NCBI RefSeq assembly: GCF_001625305.1
Contig: NW_017804265.1
Location: forward strand, 689,826-753,825
DNA: 64,000 bases
Direction of reading: 5' to 3'
Source of the DNA: Branchiostoma belcheri
Lineage: Eukaryota; Chordata; Leptocardii; Amphioxiformes; Branchiostomatidae
Each line of letters starts with the position of its first letter. The stretch's first letter is position 1. The position numbers and the translations under genes were made by a program. Positions 13,001 to 24,933 of the stretch are shown piece by piece. A model generated the notes under the pieces. The model ran no database searches and was not told the origin of the DNA. It was given only the letters and a program-made list of their open reading frames with translations.

Positions 13001-16000
13001 ACCCTCCAATTTGACCTTCCTGCCATTCTGTGGTTATGCCCCCCCCCCCCAACACACACACGCTCTGTCACTGTAGTACTGTAGTACTCGTATATTCAAA
13101 TGGGTATGGACACACAGTAAGCTACTGCAAACAATACCGCCCAAATGTTTTATCACTCCTCTCTAAAAACCTCCAGGGAAGTCAGACTTTCACATCTCAG
13201 TCACCGGAAAGGTGGCTGACTACGTCATCAACCTGAACGATGACGTCACTTCCTGGCAGCCCGGGGACCGGATCGTGTTGGCGAGCACGGATTACTCCAT
13301 GGAACAGACGGAGGAGTTTGACCTGCTGCCGTGTCCGGAGTGCACCAGCTACCAGGTCAAGATAAATGGTGAGGAAACGTCTTTTTACGCAGTTATTTGC
13401 CAGTTAATTTGGGCCACGGATGTATTGTTTTGGGTGGCTGAGCTATGTGTCTGTCTGCACATAGTAGGTTGACATCACCAGGTTAAGATAAATGGTGAAG
13501 GAAACGTCTTTTTTGTGACGCTGCTGCCAATTGTACTAGTTACGTTTGGGTACGGAAGTACTGTTTTGGGGGGCTGAGCTGTGGGTTTCTGTGTATGTCC
13601 GTACAGAGTACGTAGTAGGTTGACAGCACCTACGTGGGCGGGAGAAGATTGACAGGCAGAATGACAGGTGAAAAGGCCAAAAACAGGCAATGCGGTGAAA
13701 TTGAAGGTTACGAAAACCCAAAATACTTGTCTAAAGTCTGAAATCTCTGATTTCTTATCTCAGGTCTTAAAAACTCATAACATGTGCAATTCTTTGATAG
13801 GAAAGCCGAAATACATGCACTTTGGTGAGATATCTGATGGAGTTGACCTGAGAGGCGAGGTCGGACTGCTGTCCAGAAACGTCAGGATTCAGGGCGAGGT
13901 CGAGAGCCGTTGCTATGGAGACAATTTCTGTCAGTTCTTCGATTACGACACGTTTGGGGGCCATTTCAAGGTGGGTGAAATCTTGCTAAGAAAAGTGGGG
14001 GGGGAGGAAACGTAAAACGTCAGAGAATGGACCAGCATGACAAAAATTGAGAGGATCAGAAAGCTGAAAATGGTGAGAAAACTCATTTTTAGATCATCTG
14101 TGGTGCCCCAATATTTAGAATGATTAGACTAAGAGATGGGTGAGATGATGAGACTACTGCTGTTTATTCGTTCAAACTCATTCATATACATGCCACATGG
14201 TGGCTAGCCCATCCAACTCTGTCCTGCCACTTGCTACATAATGTAGCCTAACACTATAGGATGACTACTACTGTAATGACAGCACCAGTTATTATGGTGA
14301 CACCAGTCTGTCCCAGGTCATTGACCTTTGGTTGTTTGGAGAAGAATAAACAAAGCAAAAAACATGTGCTTTCTCTCCGCAAACGTAATCAAAATAACGG
14401 AAATACTTGCAGGTGCTTGGAGGCTTCAAAAGCGTGCACCTGTCAGGTGCGGAGTTCACACACATGGGTCAGCAGATGCTCGGCCGGTACCCTGTACACT
14501 TCCACCTGGCCGGTGACGTAGATGAGAGGGGCGGTTACGTCACACCGACCTACGTCAGAGACCTGTCCATCCACCACTGCTTCTCACGATGCGTCACGAT
14601 CCACGCGACCAATGGGCTGCTGGTAAGGACGTTACGTCATGTCACCTCAGATGACCTGCAAAAGCCGTTAATTAAATTTTTTTCGAATATCTGAAGCACC
14701 ATTGGAGCTTCTGCCTAGTTTGCTGAAACATAACTGTTAGATATTGACTTTGTTCAAAAATTGATAATCGTTGATATTTTGCTAATTTTGTATTATGTCT
14801 CGTGTACTATTGTATTCAGTGGTTCAGCTAATATGAGCGTATCATTTGGGTACGGCACCAGTATGTACTTTCCCGGTAGCCTCCTTCGCAGTCTTGTTGG
14901 GCGTGGGCGTTATTTTTGTGAGCGACGCGAGTAGTATGCAGTAGTATGCAGCCGCGCGGGACGATTTGCTGCCGAGGTAGTTTTTGCCACGGAGAGAAGG
15001 TGGCAATGGAGCGTTGGAGCGGGAAACCTTCTCTCCGTGGCAAAAACTCCCCAACAAGACTGCGAAAGAGGCTGCTTTACCGGTACAATGAACCTGTAAA
15101 TACTGTAGACACCAAGGTCTGTCTTATGTGTTACGACCAGTTGGGCATTTTAATCTTCCTGGAGCTAAAATTCGATATTTCCTTTCCTTTCTGTTCTAGA
15201 TCGCTCCGTGAATAAAATTGTGAAACTTTTCTTCAAAGGTACAAGATACCGTGGGGTACGACACCCTGGGTCACTGTTTCTATCTGGAGGACGGTGTAGA
15301 AGAGCGGAATCGGCTGGTGCACAATCTGGGGCTAGTTACCCGACCCGGCACCCTGCTGCCCACCGACAGAGACCAGGTCATGTGCCGGGACATCCGGTCC
15401 GGGGTCTACGGAGACTACATCCCGCTGGGCAGCGACTGCAAGTACGGAGAGGTTTATATACTTTCCTATTAGAATGGATGCAGGTGTTTCTTTTATTAAC
15501 ATCGGACAAAGGACAAGGACAATGTGACGTTACATTCAAGTTACAACTCACACACACACAGCAACAATATTAGAGTTGTACAGCCCGACCCCTCCCAAAG
15601 TCACGATAACATGTACATTAGTGAAATAGAGGTAGAAGAGTCAAATTCCTTAAGTATTTTTTTTGGTTTGTGTTAGTGTAGTTAAACTGTCATCATAATG
15701 TATTAACGGAAATCCTCCGAGAAAAATATGTAGTATTGATACGGTTAATCTCGCAACATCAACGTTATTATGCCATAGAACATGACGCGTCCTAGGTTTT
15801 TTGTGTCTTCCTTAATGAGTGGGTAAAATTCACATTCAATGCATGAGCTAAAGGTTTCTGTTTGTACTCTACAGCGCCGTGTCAACATTCTGGGTCTCTC
15901 ACCCCAACAACGACCTAGTCAACAACTCCGCGGCAGGGTCTATGGTAAAGTATCATCTCTGTCTAAATCTGTCTACGTAACTAGCAGAATATGTAAATAA

Positions 16001-19000
16001 AAACTCATCTCATGTATATAATGGACAAAAACTTAGAACGTTTTATGCCATGTTTATAAGTTAGTTGTCTTTGTGTCCTTTTCAGGATACAGGGATTTGG
16101 TATATCTTTCACGAGGTCCCCACTGGACTATCTGAAGGCCTTCACCTGGACCCCAGCACCATCTACACACCTCTGGGCAGATGTTACAACAACAAGGTCC
16201 ACTCTAATGACAGGGTAAGCCGCTTGATACAAATAGCTACACAACTATTGGTCTAATAGATTCCTCAAGAGTCACGACATACACCGATAGTTAGACTGGT
16301 CGTTGATATGTAAACCTTTGTGCAAGTATAGTCTGCAGAACTCTAGAATCACTTCAAAGTTGTATTTTCTGCTATCTTAAAATTTTACCTTTTTTTTATA
16401 CCTACAGGCAGGTTTCATGTTGGACTGCGGTGTAAAAACTACGCACCCAAATTCACAGGATCCGCGGGAGTATCTCGCTATGGATAAGGGCAGGTGGGTA
16501 CTGATACTCTTGTATACAGTTTCATTGGAAAACCCACGCCTAATTGCAACGTACCACACAGAATGTAAAAAGGTAAAAACTGTTCAAACACTGACAGTGA
16601 CTTCATGAAGATCACATCCCAAACAAAAAGACTAGGTTAGTAGTGCTCAAGATACTGCACACAAGATTGCAGTCGTATAAAATACTTTTTTTATTGCACG
16701 TATCATTATATAATAGTTGTAATTTACTGTAATTTACACGCTTTAATTTAAGGCCCCTCGGGTCTTCTTTGGATCCAAGTTCTATATTTTATCAACCCAC
16801 TTTCTAAGAGTACGTTTAGTTTTTTTCTCTAATTTTCCAGATACGCCCCACATGAAGACGGGGACGTGACCAGAGACAGAGTGCCCGCGCTTATAGAAGG
16901 ACTGATCGCCTACAAGAACCACAACGACGGCGCCTGGGTGCGCGGCGGGGAGCTGCTGCTCGATAAATGCGCGTAAGTAAATATCAAAAACCTTCCTACA
17001 TTGTGTGGCGTCGACACCTGTGCTGCAGTGCAATGTGAACCAGTCAGAATTGCCATGAGGAAGGTGACAGACGGTCACCGAAATGTTGGCTGTGAATAAA
17101 ACACTTCGTTGTGTACAAAGAGCTTCTTTATTCATTGTGTGGTGAACATTTCCTTGTCTGCATCCGTGAGCCACACTGTTTTGCAACGATTTAAGGCGGT
17201 GTAAATGTAGCATTAAAGTACTCGTAAATATGACGTAAAGGATCTTAGATAGTACCAATACAGAGCCTTTACGTAGTGAGACACTAGGGCTAGTCCAATG
17301 ATAGTGGTACGTGTATGTGTGTTGATTTCTAAGCAGAGAAGCTTGAGTATATCTAGATAGGCAGAACAAGATCAAAGAAAAGAACATCGTGGATTCCTTA
17401 TACCTTACCTTATACCTTATATTTTCCTGTAATTTCCTGATCATATACATACTGATTTGCAGTCGATTTGAATTTTACTTTTTTTACAGATTCGTGGATA
17501 ACGGCAAAGGCCTGACCTTATCAAGGTATGTATCCGGTCATGTTTTGTCTTCTCAACTTTAACACGGCGCCTGTTACTAATGAAGGTCTCTCAGAAATAA
17601 AGCAGAGGCTGTCGTAATTGGGTGTTTGGATCCTGAGATAAACAAGGCAGTTAAAGGAGATATGCTGGCATTTCCTTATTGCCTGATGTTTGGTCTGAAT
17701 TGTAGACCATCTGGTCTAAAATGATAAACAATCTGAACATAACAGGCCACCTGCTGTCCTTGCCATTGGCATTACATACTACAGTTGGCAATTCCTCACT
17801 AATTATATCCCAAAATGAACGCCACATTGACTACATTATCATGGAACAATCACATTCGTCGAATTTTCAAGCAGATTCTGACAGAACTAACCGAAGGCAA
17901 AGATCCCAGACATCCAAATAAGTACGACTACTATAAAAATTCAAATATTCCTTCATTTTGCAGTCGTTGAGATGAAGCTTAGACATCCAGGTAATGAGAT
18001 ACACAAGGAAATTGTTCCTTAAGATTTTGAAAACTGCCTGACGTTTCAAGTAGCTGTATCTGTATAGCCGGTATAACACCCCCTCGGCGTAACACATCAT
18101 CTTCTATTACTTTTTGGGCTTAACTAACAGAATCCGTAGTTGAACAGTAATCTCCAAGCAGATCCTAGGGTGGCAAAAGACAGCATCCAATTGGCCACAG
18201 AAGGTCTAATAAGCTACTCTTGGATCGGACCCTCTGTGGCCAATGGATACTGCCTGACCAATTTGATACTGTCTTTTGCCACCCTAGGATCTGCTTGGAG
18301 ATTAGCCGAATAGGTATTTATCCAAAAACTATTGATCGATATGTATTGCAAATTTACTCGTGATACTTTTTCCATCAGTGACGGCACGTTCCCTAGCGAC
18401 GACGGTTCTAAGCAGCAGGTGTGGAACAGCGTGTTTATTGGGGAGAGCGAGAACATCGGGACGGACGCCGGCGGAAACAAGTTCTACGGGCCGGGGGGTG
18501 TCGGGAAGGTCTGGCGGACGTTACCCCGAGGCAGGTTAGATCACTAACCTCGAGTGTTTCAAATTAGCGATTCTTTTAAGGACACGGCCCGTTCATTATA
18601 GTGATTTAGTTGACACAGGGAGCTTCAAGTGAATCAAGACATTAAGATAGCAGTAATGGTACAAGTACATGATTGCATGGCTGTTAACGTTAACGTTGGC
18701 AAACGTTACATTTAAATAAATCACACCCGTTGTATACTGTTTCTTGACAAACAGGTGCACAAAATATGTCCTTATTTATGGGATTATGATCTTCTATACG
18801 TTGATCGATTGAGGAAGAGTGATACACATGACTTTGGTTAACACTTATACCTGTATTTGTTTACTTAAATTAGTCTCCTGTAAATGCAAAAGTTCGCTGC
18901 TTCTAGTGAAATTTCTGCTGTTGTTGCTAGCTACCCATATACTTTTTGTGTGCATTCTTTTGCACCTCAGTGAAGATTTCACCTTTTTTGCATAGGGACT

Positions 19001-21854
19001 TCCCGATGCGAGGAATACAGGTCTACGACGGTCCCACACGGGTGGTGAACTGTACCTTCAAGAAGTACGCCCGTACCGAGGCCCGGAAGTCCAGCGCCAT
19101 CGGGTTCCTCCTGGACAACACGTGGCAGGGCTCGCCCAAGAACAACCTCACCAGGGTCAAGTTCGAGAATGTGGGTACGATACGTCATCGAAGAGAAGCA
19201 CGTCGTCAGAGCGAACTGTCCCTGCGCGAAAATTTTTTTTATAGTTTTTGTTGGATGTTTGGTCAACGTTGCATCAGAATTTTGCAATTGCCTGTTGTAA
19301 ATGACTCAACGCTTGAAAACTATAGAAGGAATGTCATCCTTAAATACGTGAATACGACCTTAACGTAAAAAATTCTGTCATGCTATGAATATACATTACG
19401 GGTGGCGCAGGTGCAGTATGTTCTCCTGTCGTGCTCAGAAAAGGGACAGCGTAGTTACTTCCGGGACGGAAGTTTTGTTTTGGGCACCACTGATTTAGGA
19501 GGAATTTGTATGTATTTCATCCTCATCAGCAAGGATTGGAAGTAAGGGGGGCGGAGATTTGGTTTCAGTTGATAGACAGGGCTGTTTTCATTATACAGTC
19601 GTATGAGTGATAATGCATTATATGATGTATTTGATTTACGCAAACTAAATCTGATTGTAGGAAGTTTAAAATCTCTGATTCCTTGTTTCAGACTGCGTCA
19701 AGGGTCTATTACGGGAATCCCGGCCCCTGGTTCGGTTCGAACGAGAAAGATGGAGACAAGACGTCGTTTTTCCATGACCTTGACGGGACGATCACGGGGT
19801 ACCCGGATGTTTACGTCACCAGGATCGATAACTGGCTCGCAAGGAATCCTGGGTGCGTGGAAAAGCCTGACTGGAAGGGGGTGATCTGTAGCGGGAAATA
19901 CGCACAGGTATGTAAGGTCCTACTCTCTCAGGTAGACGGAAAAGTAGGAATGAAACAGGATAACCTGGAATAGAGTTAAGACCAAACTTAAAAGTAAATA
20001 CTTCGATGAAGGCTAGGCATTCATGTAATAAGATTCGCAAAAAAAATGCTAGTACTCAAACAACTGGATATGATTATGAAAACGGTCACACATTCAATGT
20101 AGCATCCACTACCTTTCGTCAGTGACACTGGTGAGATCTCAAGATCAACAGGTTTATTGATCTGTTACGTTGATCTGTTGATCTCGAGATCTCACCAATA
20201 TCTCTTTTCAACTGCTATTTTTTCAGCTGTACGTACAAGTCAGAAACCCCCACACGAACACCATGTGGGTACGGAGGGACGAGTATCCTGACCACCCCCT
20301 CAAACTTCACGGTGCGCTCGTCGACGCCCACTACCAACAGTACCAGCCCGCGGTGATGCTGGAGAAGGGTTATACCATTCACTGGGACGGGATGGCGCCG
20401 GCAGAGATCACCATCCACCCCATCAACTTCGACAGGTTTCCAACATTTTTAACATCGACACTGATTTAACATCGTAACAAAGTCAAAGACGAATATGCAA
20501 TCTAACCTTTTAACAAATATGGTCCAAAATGGCCACCTTAGGAGGCTAAAGGGTTTAAGAGTATGATAAGGAAAGTCATAAAATATGATGAAGGTAGTAA
20601 GGTACATGCACTGGGTACTTTAATTAGATTGCGGTTCATGCTGTGTGATTTACCATTCAAAACCGTGCCGAGCTATTCATAGACAGATTAGGGTTAGATC
20701 AGGCACGGTTCTGGATGGTGTATCTAAGAACATAAGATTTGCCCGGGCACGGTTCTGGATACGCGTGGACAGCTAGGACCGTGCCTAGACAAAGTACAGT
20801 TCAGACGTATGGACTATCCGTAATCGTACCTGAGCATGATTCTGGACAAAGCACGGTTCTGAATACAACAATTACTTTCCACCTACCCTGCAGAGATGAC
20901 TGGATCCGGGTGGGGCTGTGCTACCCTCCTAGAACACAGTTTCAGATCATCTACCAGCTCTGGCAGCGGAGTCCCAAGAAGTTCTACGGAGACGAGGAGG
21001 TGTACCCAGCTTACTCCGTGGAAGACATCGAGAACAGCGTGGGGAACACCTACTTCTTCGACGAAAGTACTGGGTAAGTGTGGGGTGTGCTGGTTGGACA
21101 AGACCAGTGTTGCAACGCGTGGCCATATTCGTCATAGTTAGTGTACGATGTTGATATCACATCGCATTTTAGAGCAGACTGTGTCATAACCAATCTGTGA
21201 CTGGTGACTACAGCCTTGATGGCAAGAAGATAAAGGAAATGAAGGGGTAAATGGTGTAACCGCAGACTGACAGGTCCGCGCAGACCGTGAGAAAATGACA
21301 GTGGAATATGCACAAAATCAGCGAGAAATTCCCCATAATGAACAAAACAAGAAATTCACAACTCTAATACTCTAGATACTTCGATGAACTTGAACATGAC
21401 GTTTTCGTCCACAGACTTCTGTTCCTGAAAGTGAGCGCCCGTTACCATAGAGACGGTGACAGCTACTGCTCGTCTATGGGCTGTGAGCGGATTATCGTAC
21501 ACGCCTTTGTCATGAGTGACGAGGTGGCGAACTGCACCATAGAAGCCTACCCCAAATATCAGGCCCCGCCCACCGAGACCGTTCCCATGGCAACCTACGT
21601 GGCCGAGCAAGAGTCGTGCTCTGCGTGTGGATCTCAGGTTAGTATTGAAGATACGTCTGTTTGTCTGTCTGTCTATCTGTCTGTATCTACTTATTAAAAC
21701 CCTTGTCCTGCTGCCATTTTTACACGATATTTTCAAATAAAGTGATGTCTTAACCAGGCCATAGACCCTTTTTTTTTTGTCCTGCGGTGTCGTCGGTGTG
21801 GTGTGATGAACGAGAAATACCCCCAAATCATACATATACAGCGTGCTATGTGCA

Positions 21855-21930
<76 letters not shown>

Positions 21931-23344
21931 AAGAGAGAAAGACAGAGAGAGAGAAAGAGAGAGAGAGAAAGACAAGTTAATGGATAAATGATACAAATGA
22001 AAAAAAGGCCTTTATTATTGTACATAAATGCTCACTGGGTTAAGTACAAAGGATTGGAATAGCCAAAATACATAAAGATGAATGGACAAATCTAGCAGAC
22101 TTTTCTTTCATGACGCTGTACACGCATCCTTTGCTTCATACTGTTAAAATTCTATTTTTTTCTGTCCAGGTACCGATAGTATTCGATGATCGACAACAAT
22201 ATGCGAACATAACTATAGTATCCAGCGGATTCTACGAGATGAAAAAAGGACTACAGACATATGTTGAGGTGAGCCGAATATTGCAGGACATACATGTATG
22301 CATGACCAGCCGAAAGTCCTCAAATTGTTATCGTATGGCGATCGCAAGACGTAGTTTACTCGGCGAAAATATTGGTTAGACTTTGTAGGTGTAGACGAAA
22401 TATTCTTCTACTTTATTTACCTAACTCAATGCCTAAACTTTATCCTTTGTTAGACAAAGTATAGCAATATGCAATATATCTTCTACTTTAGTTACCTAAC
22501 TCATCAGTGAATTTATCCCATGTTGGACATGTATATAAATAAAAGGTCACTGTGTGTGTGTTTTTTTTCAGGTTAACGGTGTGAAGATATTGGGCCGCCG
22601 CGGGTACCTGGTGGTAGCGGTGGACGTACGGTCCGGGAACATCACCCATCAGCGCATATTCGACACCTTTGCTCAGGCACGGAAGGACGAAGCGATGGCC
22701 AAGTTTATACGGAAAGAAATTCCCTTAGAGTGAGTCCCCTTAGTTTACTGCCACAGTGCTTTTATTTACAGCTACTATTATTAATTCAGTAAACAGTTCA
22801 CTAAAATTTTGGCGTATTAACTGTCAAGCATTCTAATATTCTGGAAAATGTTGTTGTTGTATTACAGATCTATTATATTAGTGTCCGTAAAGGATGAGTC
22901 CAGCCGACGAGCCAACCAGTGTTTACAAGCACTCAGGGAGATAGGGGCCGTACAGCCAGTCAAAACTGGATTCAGAGGTAATCCTAATTAATAGGTTGTG
23001 TATTAATTTTTATGGAAGTGTTTTTTCTCATAAATAATTATGATATATTCGTAAAGATGACCGTCATGGTCTTGTCCGGTAAGGCGTTCATTTAGTCGTT
23101 CACTTGTCATTACCAAATATGGTGATTTTGTACTTTTCCAGAAAGCTGCATTAAAACACTTTGTATCCTCCCGGAAACCTACATCATTTAAATCACCAAA
23201 TATGGTCATTTTTTTCGTATCCCAGGAAGCTTCGCTATGATTGGCTACAACGGCTTGACCCAGCCGTCCTGGATCCAGCAAATCAACCTTCCGCCGAAGA
23301 AGGGACCAGCAGAGATTCGAACCAGCATCCCTCTCCTGAAGTAG
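4058..23344 (+). CDS. CEMIP/CEMIP2 (TMEM2)-like protein, 5' end not found
   Basis: Family role: cell-surface or secreted proteins that bind and depolymerise hyaluronan. Exons: 4058-4195, 10550-11096, 12486-12556, 12704-12799, 13177-13368, 13801-13970, 14413-14622, 15239-15441, 15875-15944, 16086-16214, 16408-16493, 16841-16972, 17490-17525, 18379-18534, 18996-19170, 19692-19907, 20227-20435, 20894-21073, 21415-21637, 22170-22268, 22572-22729, 22868-22977, 23226-23344. All have GT-AG borders and continuous phase, giving 1240 residues ending in TAG. The visible protein starts just where mature CEMIP does (CPDVDP, WNPGHD). A G8 domain covers about residues 10-130, a first GG (PANDER-like) domain about 135-285, a right-handed beta-helix from about 400 (HMGQQMLGRYPVHFHLAGD in exon 7), and a second GG domain about 1080-1240. 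The first exon(s) with signal peptide or membrane anchor are missing, so secreted CEMIP and membrane-bound CEMIP2 cannot be separated. Relative to human CEMIP, a segment of about 70 residues after exon 4 is absent. Confidence 0.93.
4300..4478. mobile_element. Palindromic MITE-like element, copy 2 (best preserved)
   Basis: About 65-bp terminal arms are near-perfect inverted repeats: the left end TAGCCTCTACCAGGCTTCGG mirrors the right end CCGAAGCCTGGTAGAGGCTA. A short unpaired centre (about 4378-4404) separates them. Same family as 375-580. Confidence 0.85.
5755..6033 (+). repeat. Tandem duplication of about 140 bp
   Basis: Two direct copies begin TCGGCCCCCGTCTCGGTTGA and run through CAACTAGG, AAAGGGTCGTGCCCAACTAT and the CATAATCAAACCTAACAAG block. 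The second copy begins near 5897. No coding signal. Confidence 0.8.
8650..9790. repeat. Degenerate tandem array, unit about 108-115 bp
   Basis: About ten units each carry CAGTGTCTTCAGACTGTCT, then CAGCATTCTTTAAGTTCCGA, then TTTGATACAGAAGGTGTTAC. Diagnostic cores lie near 8721, 8856, 8968, 9068, 9183, 9296, 9410, 9508, 9615 and 9748. Units differ by substitutions and small indels. Intronic, with no open frame conserved across units. Confidence 0.8.
8779..8828. repeat. Perfect 22-bp inverted repeat (hairpin) at an array junction
   Basis: Arms 8779-8800 and 8807-8828 are exact reverse complements around a 6-base loop (CACGAA). The left arm is an inverted copy of the array's TTTGATAAAGAAGGTGTTAC segment, so the hairpin marks an orientation switch inside the array. 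Confidence 0.85.
11160..11385 (+). repeat. Dispersed repeat R1, copy a
   Basis: Shares GGTTACATCATGTTGCAATT, GAGGGATTTAGACTCCTGTC and the AAGAATTAACAGAGCAGACC block with copies at 37930-38150 (same strand) and 35935-36165 (inverted). A weaker match lies at about 14240-14345. Probably a non-autonomous transposon. Confidence 0.75.
13348..13640 (+). repeat. Tandem duplication of an exon end and its 5' splice site
   Basis: The end of CEMIP-like exon 13177-13368 with its donor (ACCAGGTCAAGATAAATG then GTGAGG) is repeated about 127 bp downstream at 13474-13505 as ACCAGGTTAAGATAAATG then GTGAAGG. The following segments, which contain a TACTGTTTTGGGGGGCTGAG motif or a variant of it, are duplicated too. 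That downstream motif recurs at about 63632-63715. Confidence 0.75.
14868..15082. mobile_element. Imperfect inverted-repeat element in a CEMIP-like intron
   Basis: The segment TTTTTGCCACGGAGAGAAGG (from about 14979) is mirrored by CCTTCTCTCCGTGGCAAAAA (about 15027-15046). An outer pair, CGCAGTCTTGTTGGG near 14889 and CCCCAACAAGACTGCG near 15050, extends it. No coding potential, so probably a small MITE. Confidence 0.6.
18148..18304. mobile_element. Palindromic MITE-like element (157 bp)
   Basis: Terminal arms of about 35 bp are near-perfect inverted repeats: the left end TAATCTCCAAGCAGATCCTA mirrors the right end TAGGATCTGCTTGGAGATTA. An inner pair around GGCCACAGA and TCTGTGGCC follows. It lies just upstream of the CEMIP-like exon at 18379. 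Confidence 0.8.
20130..20196. repeat. Short inverted repeat
   Basis: GGTGAGATCTCAAGATCAAC is mirrored by GTTGATCTCGAGATCTCACC with one mismatch. It lies about 30 bp before the exon at 20227. Confidence 0.75.
21861..21985. repeat. Compound (TA)n(GA)n microsatellite
   Basis: A TA tract runs directly into an interrupted GA tract inside a CEMIP-like intron. Confidence 0.95.
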
Positions 23345-24522
23345 AATCTCATCGATAGCTGAAGAAAAACCAAACACAGATGTGACAATTACCCTACATG
23401 CTTTTAATTTTAACTCAGATAACAGAAGATCGATAATTTTCTAAATATTGAATATTTGATTTAGCACTCAGCAATGCACGTAGACTCCTGTGGAAGTTCA
23501 AGAATATAGTAGATTGTATACAGTAGTATCTACACCAAGAGCATTTTGTCTTTACATGAAACTCTAATATATGTAGGTGCACGGTTATATGTTGACAGAT
23601 AGACAATCGCCAAATTCACTTTTTGCTTGGTTGCGTAAAGCACCTTATGAATACTTAAATTGACCAATGGAATTGAGGATTACATTTCAGGTTTACAGAA
23701 GGAATTCCTAATTGTATTCTAGCTTAAACTGCAATATTGTGTTAAGGTTTTTATTGTCAGTCTATAATTTAAATTAATGTATGATACAATTTGATATAGC
23801 AAAGGGATATCATAGGAATCAATGTAAGCTTGTGCATACTGCGAGCAATTTGTAAATATTATCATAAGCGTCTGCTTGGGCTAGTCTAAACATTACGTTA
23901 CGAAGTATACTTATAAATGACTTGCTTTTATTTCAGCACATTCCTTTTTCCTTTTATTTCTTAGTAGAAGAAAAAAATTTATAATATTTTAATGCAATAG
24001 TTGACATATATGGTTTGGAAATTATTTAAGGTGTTTAATTAATACGGATCTTTTTCTTGAAATTGGTAAATTTAAGAAGTTATGTTCACAAAATCTTGGT
24101 CAACGACGTCCTTTTTGTGATTGCTAAAATTACATTGCATGTTGCTGATGGCAAAAATTTCTCGTCCAGTCACGTGTTCAGGGTGACCTTTTAGGGTGAC
24201 CTTTGACACCCAGGTCACCCTTCAGAGCTGAGGAAGATGGCGGATTGTGTTGTGAGTAGTTTTAGTTTTCCCCCCTTTATTTCTAATATGAGAAGTAGGA
24301 ATATGTAATATTGCACAAGAACATATTATGCTTAACTTGTCATGTTTTAAACTTTCCTGGCGTAATTGCTTGTTCATACTTTCTAGATCACAGGAAGATA
24401 CCAAATTACTAAGTACTAGGACTTAGAACATAGAACTGTTGTTTTTAATTTAGGCTCATTCGTCAATTTCGTAACATATGATTGTACATTTATGAGATAT
24501 CAAATATGATGTTGTAAATAAA
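23345..24522 (+). other. Likely 3' untranslated region of the CEMIP-like gene
   Basis: AT-rich sequence without exon signals follows the stop codon. The first canonical AATAAA on this strand is at 24517-24522, which would give a 3' UTR of about 1.2 kb. The convergent RBR gene has a candidate AATAAA on the minus strand at 24677-24682, so the two transcripts would end tail to tail. Confidence 0.5.
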
Positions 24523-24933
24523 TAGGTACGAGGAATTTTGTTGTTGTTTGTTTGTTCTTTGGGTACTACATGTAGTAGCTTGCTAGTACTCAGAGATGAC
24601 CAGGCTCTGGTGTTTCAAAAAGCACATTATGTCGCAGTTAACATAGACTCGGTTGAGGGATGTTCTTCAAAACGTTTTTATTCCTCGTTGTTTACAGTCA
24701 GTTTAACATACAGGCATCCGCATTACTTATGAATAATGAATCTGAGTCAATCCTTCTACTACCCCTCCCCCATTGGCAAAAATGGCCTGTTCCACCTTAT
24801 AGCGCTACTAGGTGTCGCTGCTCACTGTCGCATGATGCGGTCCCAAACGTTACTACTAAAACTCATGTGATCATGGTTCATGGAAACCTGTGCATCAACA
24901 TGGTAAAAATATTTCTATTGTTTACTTCTTGGG

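Noticed and set aside
16782..17450. 222-codon open frame on the minus strand
   Set aside because: It runs antisense across a CEMIP-like exon and its introns, matches no known family, has no splice or start context and is low-complexity in parts. The plus-strand exon is well supported.
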